This document shows, one piece after another, positions 1 through 11,263 of a DNA stretch of 64,000 nucleotides. The notes beneath the pieces are model-generated. The model saw only the letters and a list, made by a program, of their open reading frames with translations. It did not search any database and was not told the DNA's origin. The stretch spans positions 57,487,532 through 57,551,531 of the forward strand of contig NC_057861.1 of the NCBI RefSeq assembly GCF_019393635.1, given 5' to 3'. Position 1 is the stretch's first letter; each line of letters starts with the position of its first letter. The position numbers were made by a program, and so were the translations under genes. The DNA comes from Dromiciops gliroides. Its lineage: Eukaryota > Chordata > Mammalia > Microbiotheria > Microbiotheriidae.

Positions 1-372
1 ACCTGAATTCAAATCCAGCCTGAGATACTAACTACCTTGTGACCCTGGGCAAGTCACTTCACCCTGTTTCACACCTTCACACCTCAGTTTCTTCATTTGT
101 TTTTTTTTTTTTAGTGAGTCAATTGGGGTTAAGTGACTTGCCCAGGGTCACACAGCTAGTTAGTGTCAAGCGTCTGAGGCCGGATTTGAACTCAGGTCCT
201 CCTGACTCCAGGGCCGGTGCTCTATCCACTGTGCCACCTAGCTGCCCCCAGTTTCTTCATTTGTAAAATGAGTTGAAGGAAATGGCAAACCACTCAAGTA
301 TCTTTGCCAAGAAAATCTCTCTCAAAAAGGGTGTCACTGAGAGTTGGACATAACTGAATAATGACTGAATGA
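1..372 (+). mobile_element. MAR1-type SINE, cut by window edge
   Basis: Head is lost at the window edge. The tail carries CTGGAGAAGG-like and CACTC-AGTATCTTTGCC blocks and ends in a GTTGGACATAACTGAATAATGACTGAA string like the RTE/BovB 3-prime end. It is split by the SINE at 98-248, with CAGTTTCTTCATTTGT on both sides. Confidence 0.75.
98..248 (-). mobile_element. tRNA-derived SINE (SINE1/WSINE1 type)
   Basis: Reference description for this family: read in its own sense it runs GGGGCAGCTAGGTGGCGCAG, a B-box-like GAGTTCAAATCC, CTAGCTGTGTGACCCTGGGC and CAAGTCACTTAACCCCAATT, then a poly(A) tail. This copy is inserted in the MAR1 at 1-372 with a 16-base target duplication. Confidence 0.9.
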
Positions 373-1125
373 CAAAGTTTAAGAAGCAAAACATTCAAAT
401 ATTAAATTATGAAAAAAAAGAAGCAGAGCACTCACAGCTGGGTTTGAGGAAACTAGAGATGCTAAGAGGCAGGGAGTGTCCTCCAGACATGGGGGACAGA
501 CTTCCCAAAGACACAGAGGTAGGAGATAGAGTGTCATATGTGAGGACCTGAGAGAAGGCTAGTTTGGCTGGGCCATAGAATGTGTGAAGGGAAGTAATGT
601 AGAATAAAGTTGGAAAAGTAAAAAAGGGCCAGGTTGGGAGAAGCTTTACAGGCCAAACAAAGGAATTTTATATTTGACTCTAGAAATAATAGGGAGTCAC
701 ACTAGTTTATTGAGTAGGGAAGGGTTGTGGTCATACCTAAGCTTTGGGATTGTCACTGATTAACTAGAGAGGGAGGGAGACCCATGGGGGGTGGCTGTGA
801 GATTCCAGGTGAGAGGGGAGCAGGGCTTGGTGTCTCTCACCCCATGCCTGGAGGGCATACCCCCCTGTCTCCCCTCTCCTGGAATCCTCTCCCTTCAGGA
901 CCAATTCAATCCCCTCAGCTGAAAGCCTTCTCCAGTTTTTTCCTGGAGTATTTTGTCGGGATCCCTCCTTTGCCTTGATCACTCCCAGACTCGACAGTAT
1001 TTATCTGGGAGTGTGTCCTTTCTCTCCACTCCCCTTCACTCCAGGGCAATGTAAACTCAATGAAGGCAGGGCTATGCCCACTGGAAACATTCGGTCAATG
1101 TTAATTGAATTTGAATCTAGCCCAT
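373..1125. other. Intergenic, no gene seen
   Basis: Mostly non-repeat-looking sequence without a credible coding frame. 575-770 (AGGCCAAACAAAGGAATTTTATATTTG) resembles other old interspersed debris at 6180-6440, but I cannot name it. Confidence 0.4.
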
Positions 1126-1790
1126 ACTTTAGATTCCAAAGCGTCCTAGTATTTAGTATTCTAAAATTTAGAATGTGGAATGTTAAGCTTGGAAGGGGCC
1201 TTGGAATACAGAGCATTAGATCTAGGTGGGAGGTCAGGATGGATAACAGAGCATTATCGATAGGAGGGACCTTAGAACATAGAATATTGATGTGGAAAGG
1301 ACTTTAGGACAGAAAACAGAGAATGCAAGTTCTGGAGTGGCTGGAGTTAGACTATACAAGCTCTGAGGGAATTTAGAACCTAGATTATTAAAGCTAGATT
1401 AGAACTAATAACATTAAGTATTTGGGCTAGAAGAAGGCTTAAAGCATAGAACCTAGAATGCTGGAAGGGAGGTCAGAACAGAATGATGTTAGAAGGGACC
1501 TTAGGGGCAGCTAGGTGGCGCAGTGGATAGAGCACTGGCCCTGGATTCAGGAGTACCTGAGTTCAAATCCGACCTCAGACACTTAACACTTACTAGCTGT
1601 GTGACCCTGGGCAAGTCACTTAACCCCAATTGCCTCACTAAAAAAAAAAAAAAAAAAAAGAAGGGACCTTAGAACATCGACTCCACAGAATGTTAGAATC
1701 GGACGAGAACTAAAAGCATAAAACATAGAATGTAGGAACCAGAAGAGGCCTTAAAAATAGAATAGTAGAACCTGAAAGAACCCCAGAGAC
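1125..1790 (-). repeat. Degenerate 33-bp minisatellite, CR1-tail type
   Basis: Irregular repeats of the type GGAAGGGACCTTAGAACATAGAATGTTAGA. It is interrupted by the SINE at 1504-1659 (target duplication GAAGGGACCTTAG). Same unit as the arrays at 13.05, 36.06 and 40.05 kb, here in reverse sense relative to 13.05 kb. Confidence 0.7.
1504..1659 (+). mobile_element. SINE1/WSINE1-type SINE in the minisatellite
   Basis: Full length with an 18-base A-tail; target duplication GAAGGGACCTTAG. Confidence 0.95.
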
Positions 1791-2589
1791 TATCTCCTTC
1801 AATCCCTTCCTCTGAAGAGAAGGGGAAACCAGAGCTTAGAGGGAGGGAGGGAGTTTTCCAAGGGACAGCAAGTTGGTGCCATAGCCCAGGTCTTCTGACT
1901 CCCAATCAAGGGCATTTTGCACTGTCCCTAGTTAGGTCGGACCACTGGGTATTGTCCAAGTTCACTTGTCATCTCCATGCAGATGACTCCCAAATCTACA
2001 TATCGTGACATCTTCTTTCTGCAGGTCTACATCTCCAGCTACCTTCTGGACACCTGCCCCCGGATGACCTATATAAGCCTCAAATGTGACTCGTCCAAAA
2101 CCAAATTCATTATCTCAGTCATCATGGTAATCAATTAGCCATCATTTAACATCCCGGAGTTACTTACAGAGAACCCTCACTATTTCTCTGTCTTTTCTCA
2201 TCTTTGCTCATACAAATCCCCAACCCTGCCCCACCTTATCCAGTGAATTGGGGTAGGTCTTAGATCCCCAACCCCAGCTATCCCTGTTCTTCCAGTCTTA
2301 CCCAGTGAATCTTAATGGCAGGCTGCTCTGTCCACCTGAGGCATCTCCAGAGCCAGTGACTTGCCCCAGGTTACCTGTGGCATCTGCAGATGCACCGGGG
2401 ACTCAACTTCTTGGAGGGAGGAAGATGGATGTCTCTGGAGGGCAGGAGGAAGCACCAAGAAGTCCTCTGAATCTGGCTTCCTCCATGTCTGCTCTGACAG
2501 CTTTAAGAGGGAAAAGAGTATAATAAGGAAGAGGGAGTGGGGGCTAAACTGGTTAAAAAACAAAACAAAACAAAAAGTTCCTAATGAGA

Positions 2590-2740
2590 GTGAAAGAACT
2601 CTAGACTGGGAGTCAGAAGTCCTGGGTTTGGGTTTTACCTCTACCTCTGACTGTGTGACCTTGGACAAGTCTCTTCCCCTCTAGACTTCAGTTTCTTCCT
2701 CTGTAAAACAAGTATATTGGACTAGATTGGGAGTTCTTAA
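2590..2740 (+). mobile_element. MIR/THER1-like SINE
   Basis: Contains CTAGACTGGGAGTCAGAAGTCCTGGGTT, a CTGTGTGACCTTGGACAAGTC core and CAGTTTCTTCCTCTGTAAAA. Old and diverged. Confidence 0.7.
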
Positions 2741-2776
2741 CTTGGGGTCTGTGAATTTGCTTTTAAAAATATTTTG

Positions 2777-2925
2777 GAGGTAGCTAGGTGGCACAGTGGA
2801 TAGAGCACTAGCCCTGGATTCAGGAGGACCTGAGTTCAAATCCAGCCTCAGACACTTGACACTTACTAGCTGTGTGACTCTGGGCAAGTCACTTAGCCCT
2901 CATTGCCCCGCCAAAAAAAAAAAAA
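2777..2925 (+). mobile_element. SINE1/WSINE1-type SINE
   Basis: Near full length, ends CATTGCCCCGCC then A-tail; belongs to the CACTTGACAC subtype. Confidence 0.92.
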
Positions 2926-2943
2926 GATAACTCTTTCAAATAT

Positions 2944-3212
2944 AAGGGGCAGCTATGTAGTGCAGTGAATAGAGTGCTGATCCTGGAGTCAGGAAAACAC
3001 CTCTCCCAAAATTCAAATCTGGCCTCAGACACTTAATAGCTGTGTGACCCTGGGCAAGTCACTTTATCCTGTTTGCCTCAGTTTTCTCACCTGCAAAATG
3101 AGCTGGAGAAGGAATTAGCAAACCACTCTAGTATCTTTGCTGAGAAAACACTAAATGGGGTTACAAAGCATAGAACGTGACTGAAATGACTGAACAACAA
3201 TATTTCACTATT
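2944..3212 (+). mobile_element. MAR1-type SINE, full length
   Basis: GGGGCAGCTATGTAGTGCAG head, CAGTTTTCTCACCTGCAAAA core, then the RTE-like tail ending GTGACTGAAATGACTGAACAAC. Confidence 0.8.
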
Positions 3213-4073
3213 ACTGGTTTCCTTTGTATTTTTTTTTAACATTTAAATAACATTCTTAGAAGGGGTCTGTAGGCTTCACCAGGCTAACTACTAAAGGGTT
3301 TCTATGGCACAAACAAAAGTTGAGGCCCTCCCCGCCATGTTTAGGTGATCCCTAAACACCCTTTTAGCACTGATGTTCTGACTCTGTAAACTCAGGCACC
3401 AGTAATTTGATTTGATTTTCAACTCTAATAATGTGTTTGGAGCTGAGGTCAATTGTTTCTGGACATTTACTAGACTTCACTCTTTTCTGGAAAATTATGT
3501 AATTTGTATTGCTTTAAAAAGACAACTATTATGCTCTCACCCTCACCTCCAACTCTCTTCTCTAGTTTAAGCATTCAAGTCAGAATGACCTGGATTCAAA
3601 TCCTACTTCTGACACTTGTTAGCTATGTGACTATGGGCAAACCACCTCTTTGAGACTCTGTTTCCTCATTGGTCTGTTACATGTGAGTACCCTGCATGTG
3701 ACTGGTAGGGCCCTGTAGGTGGGGCACTCTTCAGTGTAAGCAACCCAGATCAGCTCATAAGCTGTCTTCCTTAAGCCTACTTTAAGACAGCATGTTACCA
3801 TATTAATTATCCAGTGAGGAAGTACAATATCAAACTGGTGAATCTCCTAGAGCCATCAGCGCAATCATTAGCCACCCCAGTTCTTTTCTGGCCCCTGTGT
3901 GGAATAACCTTCCTAAAGGTTGCAATATCTCCTCTGCTCACCAGAGGGCACTCAGCCTACAAACATTCAGAAATCGTACTTAAAGCTAAATTCAAACCCA
4001 AGTTGGAAGGGTTCGGAGTGGTCTAGGAAATGAAATGGGATATTACTTGAAGTATCAAAAATATGAAATCTAG
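3213..4073. other. Intergenic, no gene seen
   Basis: Contains a MIR-like scrap at about 3575-3690 (AGAATGACCTGGATTCAAAT, CTATGTGACTATGGGCAA) and a possible L2 trace at 3880-3960. Nothing else recognised. Confidence 0.4.
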
Positions 4074-4221
4074 GGGTAGCTAGGTGGCGCAGTGGATAGA
4101 GCACCGGCCCTGGATTCAGGAGTACCTGAGTTCAAATCCAGCCTCAGACACTTAACACTTACTAGCTGTGTGACCCTGGGCAAATCACTTAACCCCAATT
4201 GCTTCACAAAAAAAAAAATTT
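4074..4221 (+). mobile_element. SINE1/WSINE1-type SINE
   Basis: Target duplication ATATGAAATCTA on both sides. Confidence 0.95.
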
Positions 4222-4399
4222 TTTAAAATATGAAATCTATAGCTCTATAGACCCCACCTGTGTCTGGTCATAACCTCCCCTGACATTCACAGGTCGCAGA
4301 TAGCCAACATGGTGTGGCTGAAGAATCAAACATAGATATTGAGAATAAAAGGAAAAGAAGTTATATTATAATAAGGATCCATCTGCCTCCAGCTATCTT

Positions 4400-4547
4400 C
4401 TTTTTTTTTTTTTTTCTTTTTTTAGTGAGGCAATTGGGGTTAAGTGACTTGCCCAGAGTAAGTGTTAAGTGTCTGAGGCCGGACCTGAACTCAGATACTC
4501 CTGACTCCAGGGCCGGTGCTCTATCCACTGTGCCACCTAGCTGCCCC
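4400..4547 (-). mobile_element. SINE1/WSINE1-type SINE
   Basis: Poly(T) head and GCTGCCCC end; a short internal deletion removes the ACACAGCTAGT block. Flank duplication around CCAGCTATCTTCT. Confidence 0.9.
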
Positions 4548-5028
4548 CTTCCAGCCATCTTCTAACTTCTGGTTGCCTTCTTCCCTCCTCCTGATTTCCT
4601 TCCCAGTTCTTCAGGTGTGGTTGAGGGGATTCTCAAAACCCACATACTTGCAGGCTGTGGAAAAGGAATTGGGGGTAGGGTAGATATATGTCTTGGAGTT
4701 CAGGCTTGGAATCTCGAACCACAGCAGAGAAAATCAGGGCAAGAGTGGCTGAGAAGCAGTCTTCCCCTTCAATTTACCAACGCTAGAGGAGGTCACATGA
4801 GCTGCCATTTTCAGGACTTGGGATTGGTCTAGGTTTGCTGGCTTCCTGAGGCTCCTGCTGATGTTGCAGTGAGGGTGGCTGCCACTGTCCATCATTTTAT
4901 CTAGTGAGTCTGTATCCCAAGGTAAGCTACCATTGGCATCCATGATGGTCAGCAAGTCTAGCTCTGACAGCAGATGCCAATGGCTAAAACAGCCCACTTG
5001 AGGATCAGGTTTGAAAATCCAAGGACCG

Positions 5029-5195
5029 GGGCAGCTAGGTGGTGCAGTGGTTAGAGCACTGGCCCTAGATTCAAGAGGACCTGAGTTCAAATCTGCCCTC
5101 AGACACTTAACATTTACTGGTTGTGTGACCCTGGGCAAGTCACTTAACCCCAATTGCCTCATCAAAAAATAAAATAAAATAAAATAAAATAAAAT
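5029..5195 (+). mobile_element. SINE1/WSINE1-type SINE with AAAAT tail
   Basis: Tail is an (AAAAT)n microsatellite. Target duplication AATCCAAGGACC. Confidence 0.95.
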
Positions 5196-5439
5196 CCAAG
5201 GACCACCAATGGAATGGGAATGAATGATACTTCACTTTGTCAATTCTAAGTTCCTCTTTGAAAATGTCCACGGCCCTTGGAAATTTCTCCCAGATATACA
5301 ACAATACTAACAGAGATACCTGCTATAGGTAAAATAAGGCTAATAACACCTGTAGGGCCTCCTGCCTTACAGAGTTATTGTGAGGCTCAAATGAGACCTT
5401 AAAGCACTAAATACATACCATTTTTGTACTCATTCAATT

Positions 5440-5591
5440 TATTTTTTGTTTGTTTGTGCAGGCAATGGGGGTTAAATGACTTGCCCAGGGTCACACAGCT
5501 AATAAGTGTCAAGTGTCTGAGGTCGGATTTGAACTCAGGTACTCCTGAATCCAGGGCTGGTGCTTTAACCACTGCGCCATCTAGCTGCCCC
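5440..5591 (-). mobile_element. SINE1/WSINE1-type SINE
   Basis: Target duplication TGTACTCATTCAATTTA. It sits inside an MIR/L2-like end (GTGCCTACTATGTGCCAGGC follows). Confidence 0.95.
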
Positions 5592-5820
5592 CTGTACTCA
5601 TTCAATTTAACAAATATTAAGTGCCTACTATGTGCCAGGCACTGAAAATGCAAAAACAAAATAGTCCCTGCCCCCAAGGGCATTCTACATTCTACTGTGT
5701 AGAATGAGAAAACACGTGTAATGCAGATAAATACAAAACATACAAACTAAGTACAAAGTATTTGGGGGTGGACACTAACTGGAGGAGAGGGAAGTCTCTT
5801 GTAAAGAATGGATCTTGAGA

Positions 5821-5979
5821 GGCAGCTAGGTGGCGCAGTAGATAGAGCACCAGCCCTGGAGTCAGGAGTACCTGAGTTCAAATCTGGCCTCAGACATTTA
5901 ACACTTACTAGCTTAGCTGTGTGACCCTGGGCAAGTCACTTAACCCCAATTGCCTCACCCCCCCCAAAAAAAAACAAAA
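5821..5979 (+). mobile_element. SINE1/WSINE1-type SINE
   Basis: Target duplication AATGGATCTTGAG; CTTAG duplicated inside the CTAGCTTAGCTGTG block. Confidence 0.95.
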
Positions 5980-6228
5980 AGAATGGATCTTGAGCTAAGT
6001 CTTGAAGAGAGCTAAGGATTCTAAGAGGAAAAGGTGAGGAGGGAAAGCAGTTCAAGAATGGTGGAACAGCCTAGGCAAAGGCAGGGAGGTGGGAGATGAA
6101 GTGTTATGTATGAAAAGATTAAATATTATATAGCAAGTAGGATGATATTTTCTGGAACTTAGAGTGCAAAAAATGGAAGGGAAAGTATAATCAGCCTGAA
6201 TAGATAGGTGGGAGGCAGATTTTGAAGG

Positions 6229-6368
6229 GATTTTTTTTTTCCCCAGGGGAATGAGGGTTAAGCGACTTGCCCAGGATCACACAGTGTAAAGTGTCTGAGG
6301 CTGGATTCAAACTCAGGTCCTCCTGAATCGAGGGCTGGTGCTTTATCCACTGCGCCACCTAGCTGCCC
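6229..6368 (-). mobile_element. SINE1/WSINE1-type SINE
   Basis: Target duplication TTTTGAAGGG; lacks part of the CTAGTAAGTG block. Confidence 0.92.
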
Positions 6369-6524
6369 CTTTTGAAGGGCTTTAATAGGCCAAACAGAAG
6401 AGTTTGTTATTTTATCCAATGGGGCAATGGGGAGCCACTGAAACTTCTTGAAGAGAGGAGTGATCTGATAGAACCTGTGGCTGTCTCTAGTTCCCTGATT
6501 GACCTTCTCTCTGGCTTGTCCTAA

Positions 6525-6660
6525 ACTCAAACCAGAACTGAACACGATATTTTAGGTGAGGTCCGACTATGGCAGAAGGCAGTGGGACTTGTCATCTCCC
6601 CTGGTCTAACTTATCATGACTCTCTTAATGTGGTCATCTGCGAAGGTGAAGAGGAGTCAC
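6525..6660 (-). mobile_element. CR1/L3 LINE fragment
   Basis: CCAGAACTGAACACGATATTTTAGGTGAGGTC is the reverse of the CR1 ORF2 HLEYCVQFW region; followed by the usual CATCTCCCCTGGTCTAA. Confidence 0.65.
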
Positions 6661-8005
6661 GGGCTGTGTCTGAATGGAGGACGTGCCCACACTGGTTAAA
6701 CCCGGCTGGTTCAGTTTACTTTTTGAAAGGTCACTATTTGTTGGTTTCTACTTGAGTTTGAGAACAAAACAACTTCATTTGGGGAGGAGTAAGGGCTCCC
6801 CCTTGTGGCCCTCTTCTAGAGGTACAGAAACTCCATTCTCCAAAGCTTCTTAAATTGTGGGGTTGTGTTACTGAATGTGTGTGGGGGGGGAGGGGGAGGA
6901 GGTGAGAAAAATTTGGCAACAATAAAAGATTATGTATACTTATTTTATATACCTATAGACCCTGGTATTGCATACAATTTTCTCAGGTGAAAAGGAGTTG
7001 AGTGGGAAAAGTTTAAGAAGCCTTGGGTTAGACAGTAAGACCTTATTGGACCATATCTGAACTGGAGGTCTTCCTGTTACTAGCTCAGCCCCAGAGGATG
7101 GGAGAAAAGAAGGAAGAGCAGGAAGGGATCAGCCAGGCCTTAGGGGGACCCCATGCTAGACCCCTTCCTCCTCTAGGGTGTAAATGAGTAAAATTTGGAG
7201 TCTAGAAGACCTGGGTTCAAATCTTTCCCCAGACAGTTACTAGCTGTGTGACCCTGAGCAAGTCATTTAACTTCTCCAGGACTCCATTTCCCCATATGTA
7301 AAGTTAATAACCTCTAAGTTTCCTTTCTGCACTAAATCTATATACCTTAACTCCTGACATTAGTTCATGGTTGTGTAACCAAAGCAAGGGCTATTGACCC
7401 TGCTCAGACATTCTATAACAGCTCTGACATCCCGGGTTCTAAGGGCCCTCCAAGCCCTGACATTTTATGTTCTAAGTGTAGTTCTAAGTCTCTGAATATC
7501 CTTATAACTCCCTCACTTTGCTGATTCAGGTGCCCAGGCAAGGATACATCTCCTCTTTAGGATTCCTGTGGGGTGAAAGTAATTCCATCTCTAATTCCCT
7601 AATTCCATTGGCTCAAGCCCACATTCTGGTGTGTCCTACTCTATATTAACCACTAGTGATTATCTCCTCAGCCTGATTTTGCCAATTAATTTAGCACAGC
7701 CCTCCATAATCCTTTGCCTCTGCCCACGTCTCCTCGAGGAGTGAAGAAGCTAAAATCATACTTCTTTAGACCTACTTATGCCCATCAGCAGCAGAGCCTG
7801 ATGACTTTCAGGCTCTGTTTTGGCTAGTGGGAGGACCTCTGTCTCCCTTCGGGGAAAATCCAAGTTCATCTGTGTGGCACTTAAAGCCCTTTGTAATCTA
7901 TCACAGGCCTATAATGACTGTGATTGCCATAGAGATGCCACCTAGCATTCATCAGCCAGTGAGTTGTTGGAGTTAGTATTGCTGGCAAGAGGTTTTCTTG
8001 TGGTT
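6660..8005. other. Intergenic, old repeats only
   Basis: Holds a MIR-like SINE at about 7195-7350 (GTCTAGAAGACCTGGGTTCAA) and a short CR1-tail minisatellite at 7405-7490 (GACATCCCGGGTTCTAAGGG). The rest is unassigned and shows no coding frame. Confidence 0.45.
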
Positions 8006-8162
8006 TTTGTTTGTTTTTTTTTCAGGGCAATGAGGGTTAAGTGACTTGCCCAAGGTCACACAGCTAGTGAGTGTGAGTGTCAAGTATCTAGGGCCGAATT
8101 TGAACTCAGGTCCTCCTGAATTCAGGGCCAGTGTTTTATCCACTGTGCCACCTAGCTGCCCA
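8006..8162 (-). mobile_element. SINE1/WSINE1-type SINE
   Basis: Target duplication around GCTGGCAAGAG; carries a GTGAGTGTGAGTGTC duplication inside. Confidence 0.92.
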
Positions 8163-8564
8163 CTGGCAAGAGTTTTTGCAGAAGCTTCTGGATAAAAGAA
8201 GTAGGAAAGAGGAGGCTTAAGGAATTAGGTTCAAAGGTCATGTGCCATCCTTAGTCCGAGATCCATGAAGGAGGTTTAGTGGCTGAAACCCAGTGGCTTG
8301 TTATTGTCCCTCTGAAGGGAAGAGCACTGGAGGGGGAGGAGAGGACAAAAGTACTGGGAGCTCAGCCTCTCCCCACGTGGCAGCTGGTTGGAAGATGCTA
8401 TGTAAGCTTCCTTCAGTCTCCTCTTTCCAGCATGCTTCTCCCAGAAAGCTCTGCAAAAACTCTTGCCAGCCGCCCCAGGTCCAACAAGTCACCAGCTGAT
8501 GGAATGTTGTCTTCTCAGCAGTACTGGGCTATGCCTTTTACCCAGGGGCACCCACAGTGGATAG

Positions 8565-8711
8565 AACTCGGAACTTGGAGTCTGGAAGACCTGAATTCAA
8601 ATCTCACCTCATAAGTTTCCCACCCTCAGTTTCCTCATCTGTGAAAATGAAGATAATAATAACATAACTCATAGAGTTGTTTTAGGGTTAAATGAAATAA
8701 CATATGTAAAG
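8565..8711 (+). mobile_element. MIR/THER1-like SINE, 3-prime end cut by an LTR
   Basis: GAACTTGGAGTCTGGAAGACCTGAATTC head, CAGTTTCCTCATCTGTGAAAATG core. It stops at AACATATGTAAAG where the LTR begins. Confidence 0.7.
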
Positions 8712-9477
8712 TGTTATGGGCCTAGCACCCCAGAAGTTTTCTGGGGTACATCAAAGAATCTTCTTGAGAAACTAAACCAAAGGACGCCTAAAGAGATAAG
8801 GGGCACTGGATTGGGACTGAGCTAGCCCCAGGACAACTACCCTTCATTCCAGTCTCCCCCACCCCTGGGGAGATAAACTTAGGTGTGGCTGCTGCTTTTG
8901 TGGTGGGAGGAGGAGAGAGATGGCTTGAGAGATGAGCAGCCACCCCTCACCCAACTTCCCCAGCCACCACCAGTGGGGGATGGTCCTTCCCCAATAAGGG
9001 AACTTTCCACAATCAGATGATCACCCCCATCAGTCCTCTATAAAAGTATCTGTCTGTCTCCTGCTCGAGGAGATAGGTATCTCAGAGCCATGCCTTCTCC
9101 CCATGCGAAGTCTAAGTATTTCTCTTTTGGTTTTCTTTCCCCAGCCCCTAGATAAATTATTATCTTATTCTATTGGATTTGTGTGCAAGAGGATGTAATT
9201 CTTTAAAGAACGGGGGCAGCTAGGTGGCACGGTAGATAAAGCACCGGCCCTGGATTCAGTAGTACCTGAGTTCAAATCCAGTCTCAGACACTTAACCCCC
9301 ATTGTCAACCCCCAAGTGTCAACACTTACTAGCTGTGTGACCCTGGGCAAGTCCCTTAAACCTCATTGCCCTACCAAAAACCAAAAAAAAAGAAAAAAGA
9401 AATTATTTAAAGAAGAATTCTTAAGAACCCCAAGCCCTGCTCCTATCCCAAACCCCCCACTCTATTTCCCAATAACA
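8712..9477 (+). mobile_element. Endogenous retrovirus LTR (fossil)
   Basis: Starts TGTTATGG and ends CAATAACA, a matching TG...CA inverted end. A TATAAAAG box lies at 9039-9046. Immediately after the end comes TGGTGCC (9482-9488), placed like a tRNA primer-binding site, so this is a left LTR followed by leader. A SINE (9213-9392) has inserted in it. Family not determined. Only the LTR and a short leader remain; the element is far from whole. Confidence 0.65.
9213..9392 (+). mobile_element. SINE1/WSINE1-type SINE inside the ERV LTR
   Basis: Inserted in the U5-side half of the LTR, flanked by TTCTTTAAAGAA-like copies; contains an internal 30-base partial duplication (CACTTAACCCCC...CAACACTTAC). 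Confidence 0.92.
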
Positions 9478-9655
9478 TAATTGGTGCCAAACATTGGAGG
9501 ATACAGGAAACTCCTCTTTCCTTGTGGCACACAAAACCCAGAGGTAGGAACCTCCCTTTTGGATTTCTTTTCTCCCTCTCCCACCTGACTCAACCTCCCA
9601 TTTTGCAAACTTTAAAGTGATAGTTAAACACTAGCTATTAGCACTAAATTTTTTT
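9478..9655 (+). mobile_element. ERV leader remnant with primer-binding-site-like TGGTGCC
   Basis: Short untranslated leader after the LTR. No recognisable gag, pol or env follows, because a MAR1 SINE begins at 9661. Confidence 0.5.
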
Positions 9656-9660
9656 TTTAA

Positions 9661-9896
9661 TTCAGTCACAAAAAAAAAAATTCAGTCACATCTGACACTT
9701 TGTGACCCAATTTGGGAATTTTCTTGGAATTTTCTATAGCTCATTTTACAGATGAGGAAACTGAGGCAAACAAGGTGAAGTACTTGCCCAGGGTCACATA
9801 GCTAGTAAGTGTCTGAGGCTGGATTTAAAACCTAGGAAGAAGTGTTTTCCTGACTCCAGGATCAGCACTCTATCTATTGTGCCACCTAGCTGCCCT
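9661..9896 (-). mobile_element. MAR1-type SINE
   Basis: Begins TTCAGTCACATCTGACACTTTGTGACCC (reverse of the RTE-like tail) and ends GCCACCTAGCTGCC. Confidence 0.8.
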
Positions 9897-9934
9897 TAAA
9901 GGTCATGAGGCAATTCAAAGGCCTATTATTATTA

Positions 9935-10082
9935 TTATTTTTTTTTTGCAGGGCAATGGGGGTTAAGTGACTTTCCCAGGGTCAGGCAGCTGGTAAGTGT
10001 CAAGTGTCTGAGGTCGGATTTGAACTCAGGTCCTCCTGAATCCAGGGCTGATGCTCTATCCACTGAGCCACCTAGCTGCCTC
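9935..10082 (-). mobile_element. SINE1/WSINE1-type SINE
   Basis: Target duplication AAAGGCCTATTA/T. Confidence 0.93.
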
Positions 10083-10089
10083 CAAAGGC

Positions 10090-10265
10090 CTATTTTTAAA
10101 AAATTATTATCTATTTATTTTTTAACATTTTAAAAAATTTTGAATTCCAAATCCTCTCCTTCCCCCACCTATTGAGAAAGCAAGCAATATGATATCAACT
10201 ATACATATGAAATCAGGCAAAACATATTTCCATATTAGTCATGTTGCAAAAGTTTAAAAAGTTTT
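10090..10265 (-). mobile_element. L1 3-prime UTR fragment
   Basis: CTATTGAGAAAGCAAGCAATATGATATC and CATATTTCCATATTAGTCATG are the common end of marsupial L1, reversed. Confidence 0.7.
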
Positions 10266-10439
10266 GCAAATGAGGAAACTGAGAGCTTAAATAACCTGTT
10301 AGTGTTGCTGTGGTGGTGGTGGTGGTGTCCTTGCTGTTGCTGTTGTTGTTATTGTTGTTTGTGACCATGTTAGGAAGAGCAAAAATGTCTAGAATGAGGA
10401 AGGGAAGTGTCCCTTTGTCCTGGGGCCCGCGCCTGGCCA

Positions 10440-10538
10440 GACCACAGCCAAGGTATCATGTTCTGTTCTGGGTGTCACATGTTAGGAGGGACATTGGCAA
10501 ACTGGAGAATGCCCAGAAGGGGAGGGGGGAGAGGGGGG

Positions 10539-10605
<67 letters not shown>

Positions 10606-11075
10606 GGAGGGAGGGAGAGAGGGGGAGAGAGTGAGAGGGAGAGAGGGGGAGAGAGAGAGAGGGAGGGAGGGAGGGAGAGGGAGAGGGAGAGAAGGAGGGA
10701 GGGGGAGAGAAGGAGGGGGGAGGGGAGGGATGAGAATAGAGAGAGGAGAGGGAGAGAAGGAGGGAGAGGGAGAGAGAGAAGGAGGGAGGGGAATAGAGGG
10801 AGGAGAGGGAGGGAGGAGGGAGAGAGAAAGAGGGAGGAGGGAGAGAAGGAGGGAAGTAGAGGAGGAGGAGGGAGGGGAATAGAAAGGAGAGAGAGGGAGG
10901 GAGGAGGGAGAGAGAGGGAGGGAAGTAGGGGGGAGGGAGGGGAATAGAGAGAGGAGAGGGGGAGGGAGGAGAGAGAGAGAGAACTGGGAGGGCTAGATAT
11001 GATGAGATGCACAGACGGGATGATAGGAAATGGGGCTGTTTTGCCCTGGAGAAAAGACTGGGAGGACAGGTTTGG
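10440..11075 (+). mobile_element. CR1/L3 fragment split by a purine expansion
   Basis: 10440-10515 (TGTTCTGGGTGTCACATGTTAGGAGGG...) and 10990-11075 (GGGGCTGTTTTGCCCTGGAGAAAAGACTGG) are successive parts of the CR1 ORF2 end; the purine tract lies between them. Confidence 0.6.
10516..10985. repeat. 470-bp GA/GGGAGA polypurine tract
   Basis: Pure (GA)n for about 60 bases, then irregular GGGAGG, GGGGAGA and AGAAGGAGGGAG runs. Almost no pyrimidine. The long open frames across it are artefacts of base composition. Confidence 0.97.
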
Positions 11076-11263
11076 GGTGGGGAGCTAGGAGCTAATGGTG
11101 GAAGTTTAGAGGGGCCTTTTCATCAGTCAGCCCCCCACCCTGCCCCTCCTATCATCCTTTTCCCACCTCTTGCTTTCTATTTCTCTCTCAGAAAACCCAT
11201 AGACCAAAAGCTCCCTTCCCAGAATTCCACTTCCCTACAGACATTATGCCCCCCCCCCATTAG

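Noticed and set aside
10310-11012. Long open frames (up to 190 codons) of Arg/Glu/Gly or Ser/Leu/Pro repeats
   Set aside because: They are translations of a polypurine or polypyrimidine tract, open in every frame for lack of stop-codon composition.
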